This document shows positions 1 through 9,700 of a stretch of 64,000 nt of DNA, piece by piece. The notes under the pieces are model-generated. The model did not search any database, had not been told where the DNA came from, and worked only from the letters and a program-made list of their open reading frames with translations. This stretch comes from Duganella sp. 1224 (GTDB lineage Bacteria > Pseudomonadota > Gammaproteobacteria > Burkholderiales > Burkholderiaceae_D): contig NZ_JACBYS010000001.1 of the NCBI RefSeq assembly GCF_013408245.1, positions 1,674,001 through 1,738,000 of the forward strand, given 5' to 3'. Made by a program: the position numbers and the translations under genes. The first letter of the stretch is position 1, and the number at the start of each line of letters is the position of its first letter.

Positions 1-1453
1 CTTCAATGTGCGCGCCGCCGAACGGCAGTTGCAGATGCTGCAGGAGATGGGCGCCAACGCCGTGCGCATGAGCCACAATCCGCCGGCACCCGAGCTGCTG
101 GAGCTGACCGACCGCATGGGCATCCTGGTCATGGACGAGGTGTTCGATTCGTGGGAGCGCAAGAAAACCCCGCTCGACTTCCACCTGATCTTCCCCGATT
201 GGCGCGAGCAGGACCTGCGTGCCATGCTGCGCCGCGACCGCAACCACCCGTCCATCATCATGTGGAGCGTGGGGAACGAGGTCGGCGAGCAGTACACCGG
301 CGATGCCGGCGCGGCCATCGGCAAGCAGCTGGTCGACATCGCGCACGAAGAAGATCCGACGCGGCCGGCCACCGGCGCCATGAACTACGCCAAGTCCGAC
401 ATGCCGCTGCCGGCCACGGTGGACGTCATCAGCCTGAATTACCAGGGCGCCGGCATCCGCAGCCTGCCCGGCCAGTTCCCCAGCTTCCACCAGCGCTTCC
501 CGGACAAGATGATCCTGTCCAGCGAGAGCGCGTCGGCGCTGAGCAGCCGTGGCGAGTACCAGTTTCCGGTGCCGGGCGTGAACAGCGCGCCGGTGCGGCC
601 GGGCGTGGGCGGCGATCCGAAACGCCAGCAGGTCAGCGCCTACGAACTGTTTGCCGCCGATTTCGGCAGCTCGGCCGACCGCTCGTGGGCGGCGCAGGAT
701 CAGAATCCCTACGTGGCCGGCGAGTTCGTCTGGACCGGTTTCGATTATCTCGGCGAGCCGACGCCCTACTACGGCGCGCGCAGCTCGTATTCCGGCATCA
801 TCGACCTGGCCGGCTTCCCGAAAGACCGCTACTACCTGTACCAGTCGCGCTGGCGGCCGGACCTGCCGCTGGCGCACCTGCTGCCGCATTGGACCTGGCC
901 TGAGCGCGTGGGCGAAGTGACGCCGGTGCACCTGTTCACCTCCGGCGACGAGGCGGAGCTGTTCGTCAACGGCAAATCGCAGGGTCGCAAGAAGAAGGCG
1001 CCCTATGAATACCGGCTGCGCTGGGACTACGTGGTCTACGAGCCCGGCGAAATCAGCGTGGTCGCGTACAAGGACGGCAAGGAGTGGGCGCGTGACACGG
1101 TGAAGACCGCGCAGGCACCAGCCACGCTGGCGATCAAGGCGGACCGCGCCACCATCGCTGCCGATGGCCAGGATCTGTCCTTCATCACCGTGCGCGTGAC
1201 CGACGCCAACGGCACCACCGCGCCGCGCGCCGAGCAGCGCATCCGCTTCACGGTGGAGGGCACGGGCGAACTGGTGGCCACCGATAACGGCGACCCGACC
1301 AACCTGGAGTCGTTCAAGTCGTCGGAGCGCGCGGCCTTCAACGGTCTGGCGCTGGCCATCGTGCGCGCAAAGCCGGGGCAGCACGGCACCATCACGGTCC
1401 GCGCCAGCGCGCCGGGCCTGCGCGGCGCAGAGGTAGAATTACATAGCAAATAA
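1..1453 (+). CDS. Glycoside hydrolase family 2 beta-galactosidase-like protein, 5' truncated by window edge
   Basis: This is the C-terminal ~480 residues of a GH2 enzyme; the reading frame is open to the left edge, so the true start lies outside. Visible are the GH2 TIM-barrel landmarks: the SHNPP motif (about residue 22 of the visible part), the acid/base Glu in SVGNEVGE (codon 278-280) and the nucleophile Glu in LSSESASA (codon 524-526). Beyond about nt 900 come beta-sandwich modules of the DUF4982 and invasin/Ig-like type (ELFVNGKSQGRKKK, then ATLAIKADRATIAADG), the usual tail of large bacterial and Bacteroidetes-type beta-galactosidases. It probably hydrolyses terminal beta-galactosides or related glycans in the periplasm. 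The stop lies 15 bases before the GH43 start, so both are likely co-transcribed. Exact substrate cannot be read from sequence. Confidence 0.9.
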   Translation, partial: FNVRAAERQLQMLQEMGANAVRMSHNPPAPELLELTDRMGILVMDEVFDSWERKKTPLDFHLIFPDWREQDLRAMLRRDRNHPSIIMWSVGNEVGEQYTGDAGAAIGKQLVDIAHEEDPTRPATGAMNYAKSDMPLPATVDVISLNYQGAGIRSLPGQFPSFHQRFPDKMILSSESASALSSRGEYQFPVPGVNSAPVRPGVGGDPKRQQVSAYELFAADFGSSADRSWAAQDQNPYVAGEFVWTGFDYLGEPTPYYGARSSYSGIIDLAGFPKDRYYLYQSRWRPDLPLAHLLPHWTWPERVGEVTPVHLFTSGDEAELFVNGKSQGRKKKAPYEYRLRWDYVVYEPGEISVVAYKDGKEWARDTVKTAQAPATLAIKADRATIAADGQDLSFITVRVTDANGTTAPRAEQRIRFTVEGTGELVATDNGDPTNLESFKSSERAAFNGLALAIVRAKPGQHGTITVRASAPGLRGAEVELHSK

Positions 1454-1468
1454 TCAAAAGGGGGACCG

Positions 1469-3463
1469 ATGAAGAAAGCCATGTTCGCAGCGCTGCTGGT
1501 GGCCGCGCTGTCGCTACCCGCGCACGCGCAACCGGGGCCGCGCACCTGGACGCCGGACAACGGCAACGGCACCTTCACCAATCCCCTGTTTTACGACGAG
1601 TTCTCCGATCCGGACATCATCCGGGTCAACGACTGGTTCTACCTCACCGGCACCACCATGCACGCCATGCCCGGCCTGCCGGTGTTTCGTTCGAAAGACC
1701 TGGTCAACTGGGAATTCCTCAGCTATGCGGCCGACCGCCTGGATTTCGGCCCGGCTTACCGGCTCGAAGACGGTCAGAACATCTATGGCCAGGGCATCTG
1801 GGCGCCCAGCCTGCGCTACCGCAACGGCGTGTTCTACATCTTCAGCAATGTCAATAAACGCGGCACGCAGATCTACTCCGCCATCAACCCGCGCGGACCG
1901 TGGACGCACTGGGAGATGAAACGCAGCCTGCACGACCTGTCGGTGCTGTTCGACGATGATGGCAAGGCGTACGCCGTCTGGGGCCACCAGGACATGCACA
2001 TCGCGCAGCTCACCGATGACCTGCTGGACATCGTGCCGGACACCGAGCAGGTGCTGTTCTCGAAAACCGACGGCATGGGGGAAGGCGCGCATTTCTACAA
2101 GATCGGCGGCCGCTATTACATCCTCAGCTCCAACTATGCCGGTGGTTTCCGCATGCCGGCGGCGCGCGCGAACAGCGTGTTCGGGCCGTACGAGGTCAAT
2201 CAGGCGATCAGCAAGGATGAAGGCTTCGGCATGGTGCGCGGCTATCGGCTGAACAACAAGCAGTATCCGTTCGACGTCTCGCCGCCTAATCCCGCGTCGC
2301 GTGACGCCACCGCCATGCACCAGGGCGGCATCGTCCAGACCGAGGCCGGCGAATGGTGGGGCTTCTCGATGATGGACTATAACTCGGTCGGCCGCCTGAC
2401 CAGCCTGGCACCGGTGACGTGGCAGGACGGCTGGCCGTATTTCGGCCTGCCCAACAACCTGGGACGCAATCCGCGCACCTGGGTCAAGCCGCGCGTGGCC
2501 GAGCCGCAGCCGGTCAAGACGCCGTTTACGCGCAGCGACGACTTTGCCGAGCCGGCGCTCAAGCCGATCTGGCAGTGGAATCACGCGCCGGTGGACGACA
2601 AGTGGTCGCTGACCGAGCGGCCGGGCTTCCTGCGGCTACACACGCTGTCCGCGCCGTCGTTCTGGGAAGCGCGCAACACGCTGACGCAGCGCGCCATCGG
2701 CCCCTTTTCCACCCCCACCGTAGCGCTGGATGCGGCGCGGTTGCTGGAGAACGATGTGGCGGGCCTGGGGCTGCTCAACCTGCCCTACGCCACGCTGGGC
2801 GTGGAGAAGAAAGGCGGCAAGCTGGCGCTGGTGCTGTTTGATCAGGCGCGCAACCAGCGCACCCGCGTGGACCTCAATGCCGCCAAGGTCTGGCTGCGCG
2901 CCGACTGCGACTTCCTCAACGAAAAGGCGCGCTTCAGCTATTCGCTCGATGGCGACAACTACCAGCCGATCGGCGAGGAGTTCACCATGATCTTCCAGCT
3001 GACCACCTTCCAGGGCGTGCGCTACGCCCTCTTCGCCTACAACACCGGCGACCAGAACGGCGGCATGGCGGATTTTGCCAGCATCGACATCGCCCAACCG
3101 AATCCGCGTGGGCTGATGCGGCCCATTCCGTACGGCCAGCAGATCCGGCTTGGCGCCGGCGGGGGGCTGCAAACGCCGCTTACGGTGGTGGACATGGGCC
3201 TGGGCCGCGCCGCGCTGCAATCCGGCCCAAGCTTTGTGACGGTGGCGGCGGATGGCAGCGTGTCGTTCCAGCAGGTGCGCCCCGGCGCGGGCCAGAGCTT
3301 CCAGTGGATGGAAACGCCTACCGGCGAACTGACGCTGATGTCGCTGGCCACCAACCGCTTCCTGCGCATCGATCCGCAAACCGGCGCGGTCAGGGCCGAC
3401 AGCCCCGGCCCGGCGCCGGACGGCAAGGACGGCGTGCGCTTCAACTGGACGCTGGCCCGGTAG
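1469..3463 (+). CDS. Secreted glycoside hydrolase family 43 protein (beta-xylosidase/arabinosidase-like)
   Basis: 664 residues starting with a clear signal peptide (MKKAMFAALLVAALSLPAHA) preceded by the ribosome site AAGGGGGA. The five-bladed beta-propeller of GH43 is recognisable: the general base Asp in FSDPDIIRVND, a second Asp in LFDDDGKAY and the acid Glu in GMGEGAHFYK. Around residue 350 a GH43 C-terminal beta-sandwich begins (TRSDDFAEPALKPIWQWN), and the last ~120 residues (QIRLGAGGG onward) look like a third small module, possibly ricin- or fascin-like. It probably releases xylose or arabinose from plant polymers outside the cytoplasm and works with the upstream GH2 enzyme. Substrate assignment inside GH43 is not reliable from motifs alone. 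Confidence 0.9.
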   Translation: MKKAMFAALLVAALSLPAHAQPGPRTWTPDNGNGTFTNPLFYDEFSDPDIIRVNDWFYLTGTTMHAMPGLPVFRSKDLVNWEFLSYAADRLDFGPAYRLEDGQNIYGQGIWAPSLRYRNGVFYIFSNVNKRGTQIYSAINPRGPWTHWEMKRSLHDLSVLFDDDGKAYAVWGHQDMHIAQLTDDLLDIVPDTEQVLFSKTDGMGEGAHFYKIGGRYYILSSNYAGGFRMPAARANSVFGPYEVNQAISKDEGFGMVRGYRLNNKQYPFDVSPPNPASRDATAMHQGGIVQTEAGEWWGFSMMDYNSVGRLTSLAPVTWQDGWPYFGLPNNLGRNPRTWVKPRVAEPQPVKTPFTRSDDFAEPALKPIWQWNHAPVDDKWSLTERPGFLRLHTLSAPSFWEARNTLTQRAIGPFSTPTVALDAARLLENDVAGLGLLNLPYATLGVEKKGGKLALVLFDQARNQRTRVDLNAAKVWLRADCDFLNEKARFSYSLDGDNYQPIGEEFTMIFQLTTFQGVRYALFAYNTGDQNGGMADFASIDIAQPNPRGLMRPIPYGQQIRLGAGGGLQTPLTVVDMGLGRAALQSGPSFVTVAADGSVSFQQVRPGAGQSFQWMETPTGELTLMSLATNRFLRIDPQTGAVRADSPGPAPDGKDGVRFNWTLAR

Positions 3464-3560
3464 CCAACGTTGCCTTGATACGCGCGCAAAATGCTTTCTT
3501 TTAGGAATTATCTATGTAATACTTTTGGTTGGTAAAACACTATTCATCCTGGTCACATCC

Positions 3561-3566
3561 AAGGAG
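3561..3566 (+). promoter_or_regulatory. Ribosome binding site deciding a TTG start
   Basis: AAGGAG lies nine bases upstream of a TTG codon at 3576-3578, in the frame of the first gene of the helicase cassette. The longer reading frame could begin at another TTG (3525), but that codon has no Shine-Dalgarno-like sequence before it. I therefore place the start at 3576. Confidence 0.7.
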
Positions 3567-3575
3567 CCAACCGAC

Positions 3576-4802
3576 TTGAACTTGCCGTTTTTCACCGCCC
3601 GCGACCCGGAGCTGCTACGCTCGGACACCGGCCGCGATCCCCTCGGCCTGCTCCCCGTGTGGAGCGAATTTGGCCGCCAGCTTGTGCCCATCATCGCCGG
3701 CCCGGTCGGCAAACTGGACGGCGTCAAGGCCGTCCTGTTGATCCATTACACATACGCCGCCCTGTTCGACGACGCGCACGAGAAAATCGGCTTCCGCGGC
3801 CATTTCCGCTTGGTGGAGGGTTTGCTGGAATCCTATTTGCATGCCAGGGACCAGCGCCATTGTTTTGGCGAACGCAGCTTCGCCTCGCGGGGCGAATTCA
3901 GCGTCGGGAACAAGGACGCCAGCACCGCCGTTAACGGCTTGTATCAGTATTATCGCGGCACTTGCAACCGCGCGGGTCTGTTGCAGGATGGTGTGCTGGC
4001 GGCGGAAGCGCATGCCATCATCGCGGCCAACTGGAACGCGACCGCCAATGCGCCGCTGGCCGACGAACTGCGCGCCTGCATGGTCAAAAATAGCCAGCGT
4101 CGCTTGCATCCGCAGGCGCTGCTGGCCAGCGTTCCGGCGCTGCGCCAGTCGCTCGATCAATGCATCGACTCGCCGGCGTTGAATCAACTGTTGTTCGAGC
4201 GCCTGTTCGGCAAGCCCAGCCAGAGTGCCCTGGCACGCCATTGCGCGCAACTGCGTGGCGGCGGCGTACGCTCACTGGTACATCGCCTGCGCGCCAGGCT
4301 GGCGCAGGACAGCGAAGATCCCGCCGCGGAACTGGGCAGGCAACTGGAGCAGGTCGAATTATGCGAGCCCTTCCTGGTCACCGTCCAGGACGCCTTCGAC
4401 TATCTGCGCCGCAGCAGCGAACTGACACTCGACGCGGTCGCCGACCAGCTGGCCGCGTACGCCCCGGTGATCGCGGCGCGCGCCCGCGCCTTTCTCAAGC
4501 TGAAGGATGTCGCCAAAAACCCGCGCAGCCAGCAAATGCTGGCCGTGGCGGATGCCGCCTGCGGTGGCGTCCGCGCCTTTCTGCAGGCAGTGCTGTCACA
4601 CCACACGGTGGTCGCATCGGAACGCGGCCGCGATCCGATGGTGCGCAGCGAAAGCGCCGTCATCCTCTCATTGTCCGGCCCCGAGCGCGAGCGCGACGCC
4701 ATTCTGAAGCGCCTGGCCGACGGCTATCCATGGGAAAACGGCTATTACCTGGCCACCGCCGGCAACCTGTACCAACAAGCGGAGGAATCCCCCCGTGTCT
4801 GA
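3576..4802 (+). CDS. Unrecognised protein, first gene of helicase-PLD cassette
   Basis: About 408 residues with a TTG start chosen from the AAGGAG site nine bases upstream. I do not recognise a family. No signal peptide, membrane segment or nuclease signature is visible; the protein looks soluble and largely alpha-helical, with stretches such as LLPVWSEFGRQLVP near the N terminus and NGLYQYYRGTCNRAGLL around residues 120-136 that look like conserved motifs. It overlaps the start of the PLD gene by 8 bases, and that gene overlaps the helicase by 4 bases, so the three are almost certainly one translation-coupled operon. By analogy with other helicase-nuclease cassettes it may be a specificity, scaffold or regulatory subunit; this is inference from context only. 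Confidence 0.85.
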   Translation: MNLPFFTARDPELLRSDTGRDPLGLLPVWSEFGRQLVPIIAGPVGKLDGVKAVLLIHYTYAALFDDAHEKIGFRGHFRLVEGLLESYLHARDQRHCFGERSFASRGEFSVGNKDASTAVNGLYQYYRGTCNRAGLLQDGVLAAEAHAIIAANWNATANAPLADELRACMVKNSQRRLHPQALLASVPALRQSLDQCIDSPALNQLLFERLFGKPSQSALARHCAQLRGGGVRSLVHRLRARLAQDSEDPAAELGRQLEQVELCEPFLVTVQDAFDYLRRSSELTLDAVADQLAAYAPVIAARARAFLKLKDVAKNPRSQQMLAVADAACGGVRAFLQAVLSHHTVVASERGRDPMVRSESAVILSLSGPERERDAILKRLADGYPWENGYYLATAGNLYQQAEESPRV

Positions 4803-6753
4803 ACAACCTTGGATGCGCACCGCGCTCAGCGGCATGCTGGAGCAGTTTGCCGACGGCAAGCCGAGCCAAGTGCTGTTCACCAGCTTTAACTATTCCGCTG
4901 CCTTTTTTGAGAACAATGTGCTGCCGCTGCTGTGCGGCACGGCGCTCGACACCATCAAGGAGTCGCCGCCGTCGCGCGCGTTCCTCAACGAGCAGCTCGC
5001 CGACATGCAGGTCGTGGTGGCCTGCGACCACTCGGCGCATCCCGAGCCGAAAAGCAATCTGCGCTACGGCCTGATGAGCGTGGCGCTGCGCGGCGGCCGC
5101 TTCCATCCCAAGCTGATCCTCATGCACGGGAGGCTAAAAAGCGGCCGGCCCGGACTCTGGCTGTGCGTCACCAGCGCCAATCTGAGTTACAGCGGCTGGG
5201 GCGTCAACCGCGAAGTGTTCGGCACCACCCCGGTCAGCGCGCAGCATGCGGCGCAACTGGCGCCCCTGCTGGAGTGGCTGCGCCAGCAGGCCCAGGCCAG
5301 GGCGGCGGGCCTGGAGGCCCGAGAGGAAGGCGAAACCCGCCAGGTGCTGTTGTCCCTGCTGAACGCGCTGCGCGAGTACAGTCTGCCGGACGCCGCCGCC
5401 GCCGGCCTGCCGTCGCTGCACCTGGCGCTGCCGGCGCCGGTGCGCGAGGCGCACCCGCCGCTGTTGGCGGCGCTGCTGGGTGGACAGTCCTGGCAAAGCG
5501 CCAGCGTGATTTCGCCGTTCTGGAGCGGCGTCCGCAAGCTGCTGGACACGATCAGGGATGAGCGCGGCGGGCATGCCGCGTTCGAGCTGGTGCCGGCCAT
5601 GCAAACGGCGGACGGCTACAGCTTCCCGGCAATCCAGCCACAGTTGCCGGCCGACTATGCCCGCTTTGTGGAGGAACCGGAACGCTACACCCACGCCAAG
5701 GCAATGCTGTTGAGCGCGCCGGGACGCAAGGTGTTATGCATCGGCTCGGCCAATTTCACGGCGGCGGCCTTACAGCACGGCCAAGGCTATCTGTCCAACG
5801 TGGAAGCCATGCTGCGCTACCAGGTCGGCCCGGACTACAACTGGTCCGGCATGCTCACCGCGCTCGACCAGGAGGCCGGCCGCGCGCGCGACGACGCCGA
5901 CGAAGGCGCCCCGCCGCTGCCACCGTTCCAGGCGGAGGTGGCCTATGACTGGCACAGCCGGCAGTTCCATTGCAGCGTGACGCCGGACCCGGCAGCGCGG
6001 CTCGGCGCGCTGACGCTGGAAGTGGGCCCGCTGCAGCACGTGTTCCGCTGTGACGATGCGGCCACGCAGCATGCGCGGCTGCCGCTCACACTGCGCCAGC
6101 CGGTGCGCAGCTACCAGCTACATTATGCGCGCAACGGCGTCGACGCCATCCACGTTGGCCTGGTCACACAATTGAACGCCGACGACGACCAGCTCGACTA
6201 CCTGCCGAAGCCGCGCCTCGACCAATTGCTGTTGCTGCTGCTCGGACTGGTGCCCGGCAAGACCCACCCCCGCCTGCGCGCCGGCGGTGGCGGGGATGGC
6301 GAGGACAGCGATCCGGATGGCCTCGACCACGCCGATCCGGTGTTCGACTTCTTCAGCTTTTTCCTGGCAACGGACAAGCTGCGGCGCTACTACGCCGTCC
6401 CCGGCCAGCAGGCCGGCAATCCGCTCGGCACCGGCACGGCCACCGTGTTCGCGCTGTACCGCGCCGTCACGGTCCAGGCCGCCGCCACGCCGAGCGATCA
6501 GATCGGCCGCTATGTGCAACTGGCCGAGCTGCGCGAAACGCTGGCGTGGCTCCAGGCACGCTACCCGGACCAGGCGCCCCACCCCGCGCCCGCCCTGCTC
6601 GACAGCGAACTGCGCCAACTGGAGGCCTCACTGGCGCCGCTGCTCAGCGCATCGCCGCACTGGCAAGCCATGTTTGGCCCGCGCCCGCCCGACGCCCGCA
6701 CCTTCCTGAACTGGTTCCGCGAGGAGCTCAAACATAAGGCCGACACGCCATGA
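4795..6753 (+). CDS. Phospholipase D-like (HKD) protein, putative nuclease of helicase cassette
   Basis: 652 residues from a GTG start with GGAGG nine bases upstream (4781-4785). Two HKD-type half sites are present: H104-x-K106 (FHPKLIL) followed by N129 (CVTSANLSYSGW), and H300-x-K302 (YTHAKAML) followed by N320 (CIGSANFT). This is the HxK...N arrangement of the PLD superfamily, used by phospholipases and by nucleases such as DISARM DrmC and BfiI. No signal peptide or membrane helix is seen, which favours an intracellular nuclease over a lipase. The middle (about 330-480) is beta-rich and the C-terminal third (about 480-652) is unrecognised. Position between an unknown protein and an SNF2-like helicase suggests the nucleolytic part of a DNA-targeting complex. 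Activity is inferred. Confidence 0.88.
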   Translation: MSEQPWMRTALSGMLEQFADGKPSQVLFTSFNYSAAFFENNVLPLLCGTALDTIKESPPSRAFLNEQLADMQVVVACDHSAHPEPKSNLRYGLMSVALRGGRFHPKLILMHGRLKSGRPGLWLCVTSANLSYSGWGVNREVFGTTPVSAQHAAQLAPLLEWLRQQAQARAAGLEAREEGETRQVLLSLLNALREYSLPDAAAAGLPSLHLALPAPVREAHPPLLAALLGGQSWQSASVISPFWSGVRKLLDTIRDERGGHAAFELVPAMQTADGYSFPAIQPQLPADYARFVEEPERYTHAKAMLLSAPGRKVLCIGSANFTAAALQHGQGYLSNVEAMLRYQVGPDYNWSGMLTALDQEAGRARDDADEGAPPLPPFQAEVAYDWHSRQFHCSVTPDPAARLGALTLEVGPLQHVFRCDDAATQHARLPLTLRQPVRSYQLHYARNGVDAIHVGLVTQLNADDDQLDYLPKPRLDQLLLLLLGLVPGKTHPRLRAGGGGDGEDSDPDGLDHADPVFDFFSFFLATDKLRRYYAVPGQQAGNPLGTGTATVFALYRAVTVQAAATPSDQIGRYVQLAELRETLAWLQARYPDQAPHPAPALLDSELRQLEASLAPLLSASPHWQAMFGPRPPDARTFLNWFREELKHKADTP

Positions 6754-9700
6754 CCAACCGCCACGACCTCCTGCCGGCGCCGCTGAACGCCGCCGCCGTG
6801 CGCTCGTACATCAATTTTGACGGCGCCGACCACATCGACCTCGACGGATCGACCCAGGCCAGGCTGCAGAGCAAGGGCGTGGCCGCGATCTGGCACCTGC
6901 TGCAAACCCGCGGCTACGCTTATCTGGCCGACGAGGTCGGCATGGGCAAGACGCGCCAGGCGCTGGGCGTCATCGCCACCCAGTTCCTCAGCGAGCCGGA
7001 CTCCCACGTGGTCATCGTTTGTCCGGGCAAGACCCTGCAGCAGCAATGGGCGCGCGAGTGGGAGACCTTTATCCGCACCTGCTACAAGAGCAAGGACGAC
7101 CGCCTGGTCAGCACAGTGGACGGCCGGCCCCTGCACCGTCCGCAGCGCTACGAGCGGCTCAGCGACTTCGCCAAGTCGCTGCTGCTCAACGAGCGCCGCA
7201 TCCACCTGCTGCGTTATTCCTCGTTCCGGCGCCCGATCTGGTTTGGCGGCAAAAGCAAGGACGACACGCCCGACCACATCCGCGCGCAGTATGAGCAAAG
7301 CCTGCACGAAATCGGCATCGATACCATGGACGACCACGAGCGGCGCATCGTCCACGACGCCGGCCGGCAGCCGCGCCCGCAAGACTGGCGCGAAGCGCTC
7401 ACCGCCGCGCTGAACGAAGCCTACGCGCAGCGCATCGGCAAGCTGCTGAAACACCGCAACATCAACCTCGTGACGCTGGACGAGGCCCAGTACCTGCGCC
7501 ACACCGACAATCGGCAGAACACCAACCTGGCGCACGTGCTGCGCGGCCACGTGCAGAAATGGCACTTCCTCAGCGCCACGCCGCTGCACAGCGGCAGCGG
7601 CGACATCAAGAGCCTGGACACCTACTTGTGCCGCCTGCCGGATGGCCACAACCACGCGCAAGCCTGCGGCAACTGCCCGCACGCGACGGCCGGCAGTTGC
7701 ACGCAGGCCACCTACCGCATGCGCGACACCGACGGCCGCCGGCGCGCCGACGTGGTCACCCTGCTCAAGGAATTCATGGTGCGGCGCCCGCGCGCCTTCA
7801 TCGATGGCGACGACAAGGCGCACGGCAAGGTGCATTACCGCAGCTACCGCCGGGTCACCACCTCGGCCGCCGGCGATCCCTTCCTGGCGCTGACCATGGC
7901 GCTGGTGCAAAAGCACCTGGTGCACATCCTCGACGGCCAGAGCAACCGTTTCCGCCAGGGCGAATGCTCGTCCTTCGAATCGCTGTCGGCTTCGGTCAAG
8001 CGCCTGCATGTCGACAAGGACGGCAACGAGCAGCTACAGCGCGAGTTCGACCACCAGGACAGCACCGGCGGCAAGCCGCCGGAGGAGACCCCGGACCGCG
8101 GCCTGATCAACAACCTCAACGCCAGCTTCTTCAACGCCATGCTGCCCGGCGTCAAGCGCAGCGACCCGCCTGATCCGCAATACAACCTGCCGCACGCGAA
8201 ACTCAGCCAGGTCTGCGAGGCGCTGGCGGCCGACAGCCTGCGTGACGGCACACTGCACAAGACCCTGGTGTTCGTGCGCCGCATCGACACCGTCAACGAA
8301 ATGGTGCTGGACCTGATGTCGCGCTTCCAGCGGCAACTGGACGAGCGCCTGGCCGTGTGGCGCGCCCTGCTGGCGGCCCAAGGCAGCACCCAGGTGTGGC
8401 ACCCGGGCGAATTCTGGACCCGGCCGGTGCGCAGCGGTCCGCCGCCGCAGGAGATCGATTACGGCGCCGCGGCCGACGCCGGACGCGACGATGACGAGTC
8501 CGAACTGAACGATCGCGCCCAGGGCTTGCCGTATTTCGCCGCGCTGCGCCGGAAAAAGGTGGGCGCGGCCGGCCTGCCGGTCAAGCTGCACTCTTTCCAG
8601 GCCGGTCTGCTGGCGGCACCGAACCGTTCCACGCCGCTGGACGGATTCCTGCAAGACCGCATCGCCCATCCTGAGGCCGGCATCGCGCCCGCCGTGTGGG
8701 AACGCGCCGACGCCCAGTGGCGGCAACTGCTGGCCGTGCTGACGCTGGACGAGCCGCTGCCGGACTGGCTGACCACGGCGGCGGCGACCGACGAGGCGCG
8801 CTGGCGCAGCGCCACGCTCAAGCGCTGCCTGCTGCAGTCGCTGCGCTACAGCGATTTCCTGGTGGACCTGTACATCCTGCACAACTACCGGGGCAGCGTG
8901 CCGGGCGCCCCGGACGACGCGGCGCTGGCCGACAAGCTGCTGGCGCTGCTGCGGCTGGCTGACGGCGAGCGCCTGCCGCCGCCGCTGCGCATCTATCTGC
9001 ACAACTGGAAGCTGCGGCTGCGCCGCTGGATCGACCACTTCGACCTGATCGTCGACAAATGCCTGCGCAAGGACGCCGCCAACTGGCAAGCCATCTACCA
9101 CAACGTCGATCCGGAGTTCCGTCGCATGGCGCCGGTAGTCGGCCGCTCCGGCATGCTGCCCAACCAGAACGCGGTCACCCAGTTCAATTTTCCCACCTAT
9201 CCCAACATCCTGGTCTGCACCGATGTGCTGAAAGAAGGCGTGGACATGCATTTGTTCTGCGACGACATCGTGCATTATGGCGTGGCCTGGACCTCGGGGG
9301 ACCTGGAGCAGCGCATCGGCCGCGTCGACCGCTTCGGCAGCCAGATCAGCCGTCGGCTGGCGCGCCACACGGCGGCGTCGGCCGCGCCGATGCCGCGATT
9401 GTCGGTCGAGTTTCCCTATCTGGAGGGCACGCTGGACCGCTATCAGGTTGAGCGCGTCATGATCGCCAAGGTCAAGAGCGACTTGCGCATGGACCTGGGC
9501 AAGCAGGAAAGCGAGATCGGCCACATCACCATCGGCAACCTGGACGATCCCCGCGAGGCCGACGGCGACGCCACCGAGCAGGCGCGGGAGCAGTACCCCG
9601 CCAGCATCGCGCCGCTGCTGGATGGTGCCATCGGCCAACACGGCGCTTTCGACACCGGCGCCAGGACCGCCATCGACGGCCAGGTGCACGCCCCCGAACT

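Noticed and set aside
3464..3575. Promoter for the helicase cassette
   Set aside because: A TTGATA at 3475-3480 exists, but no -10 box lies at a proper distance; not reported as a feature.
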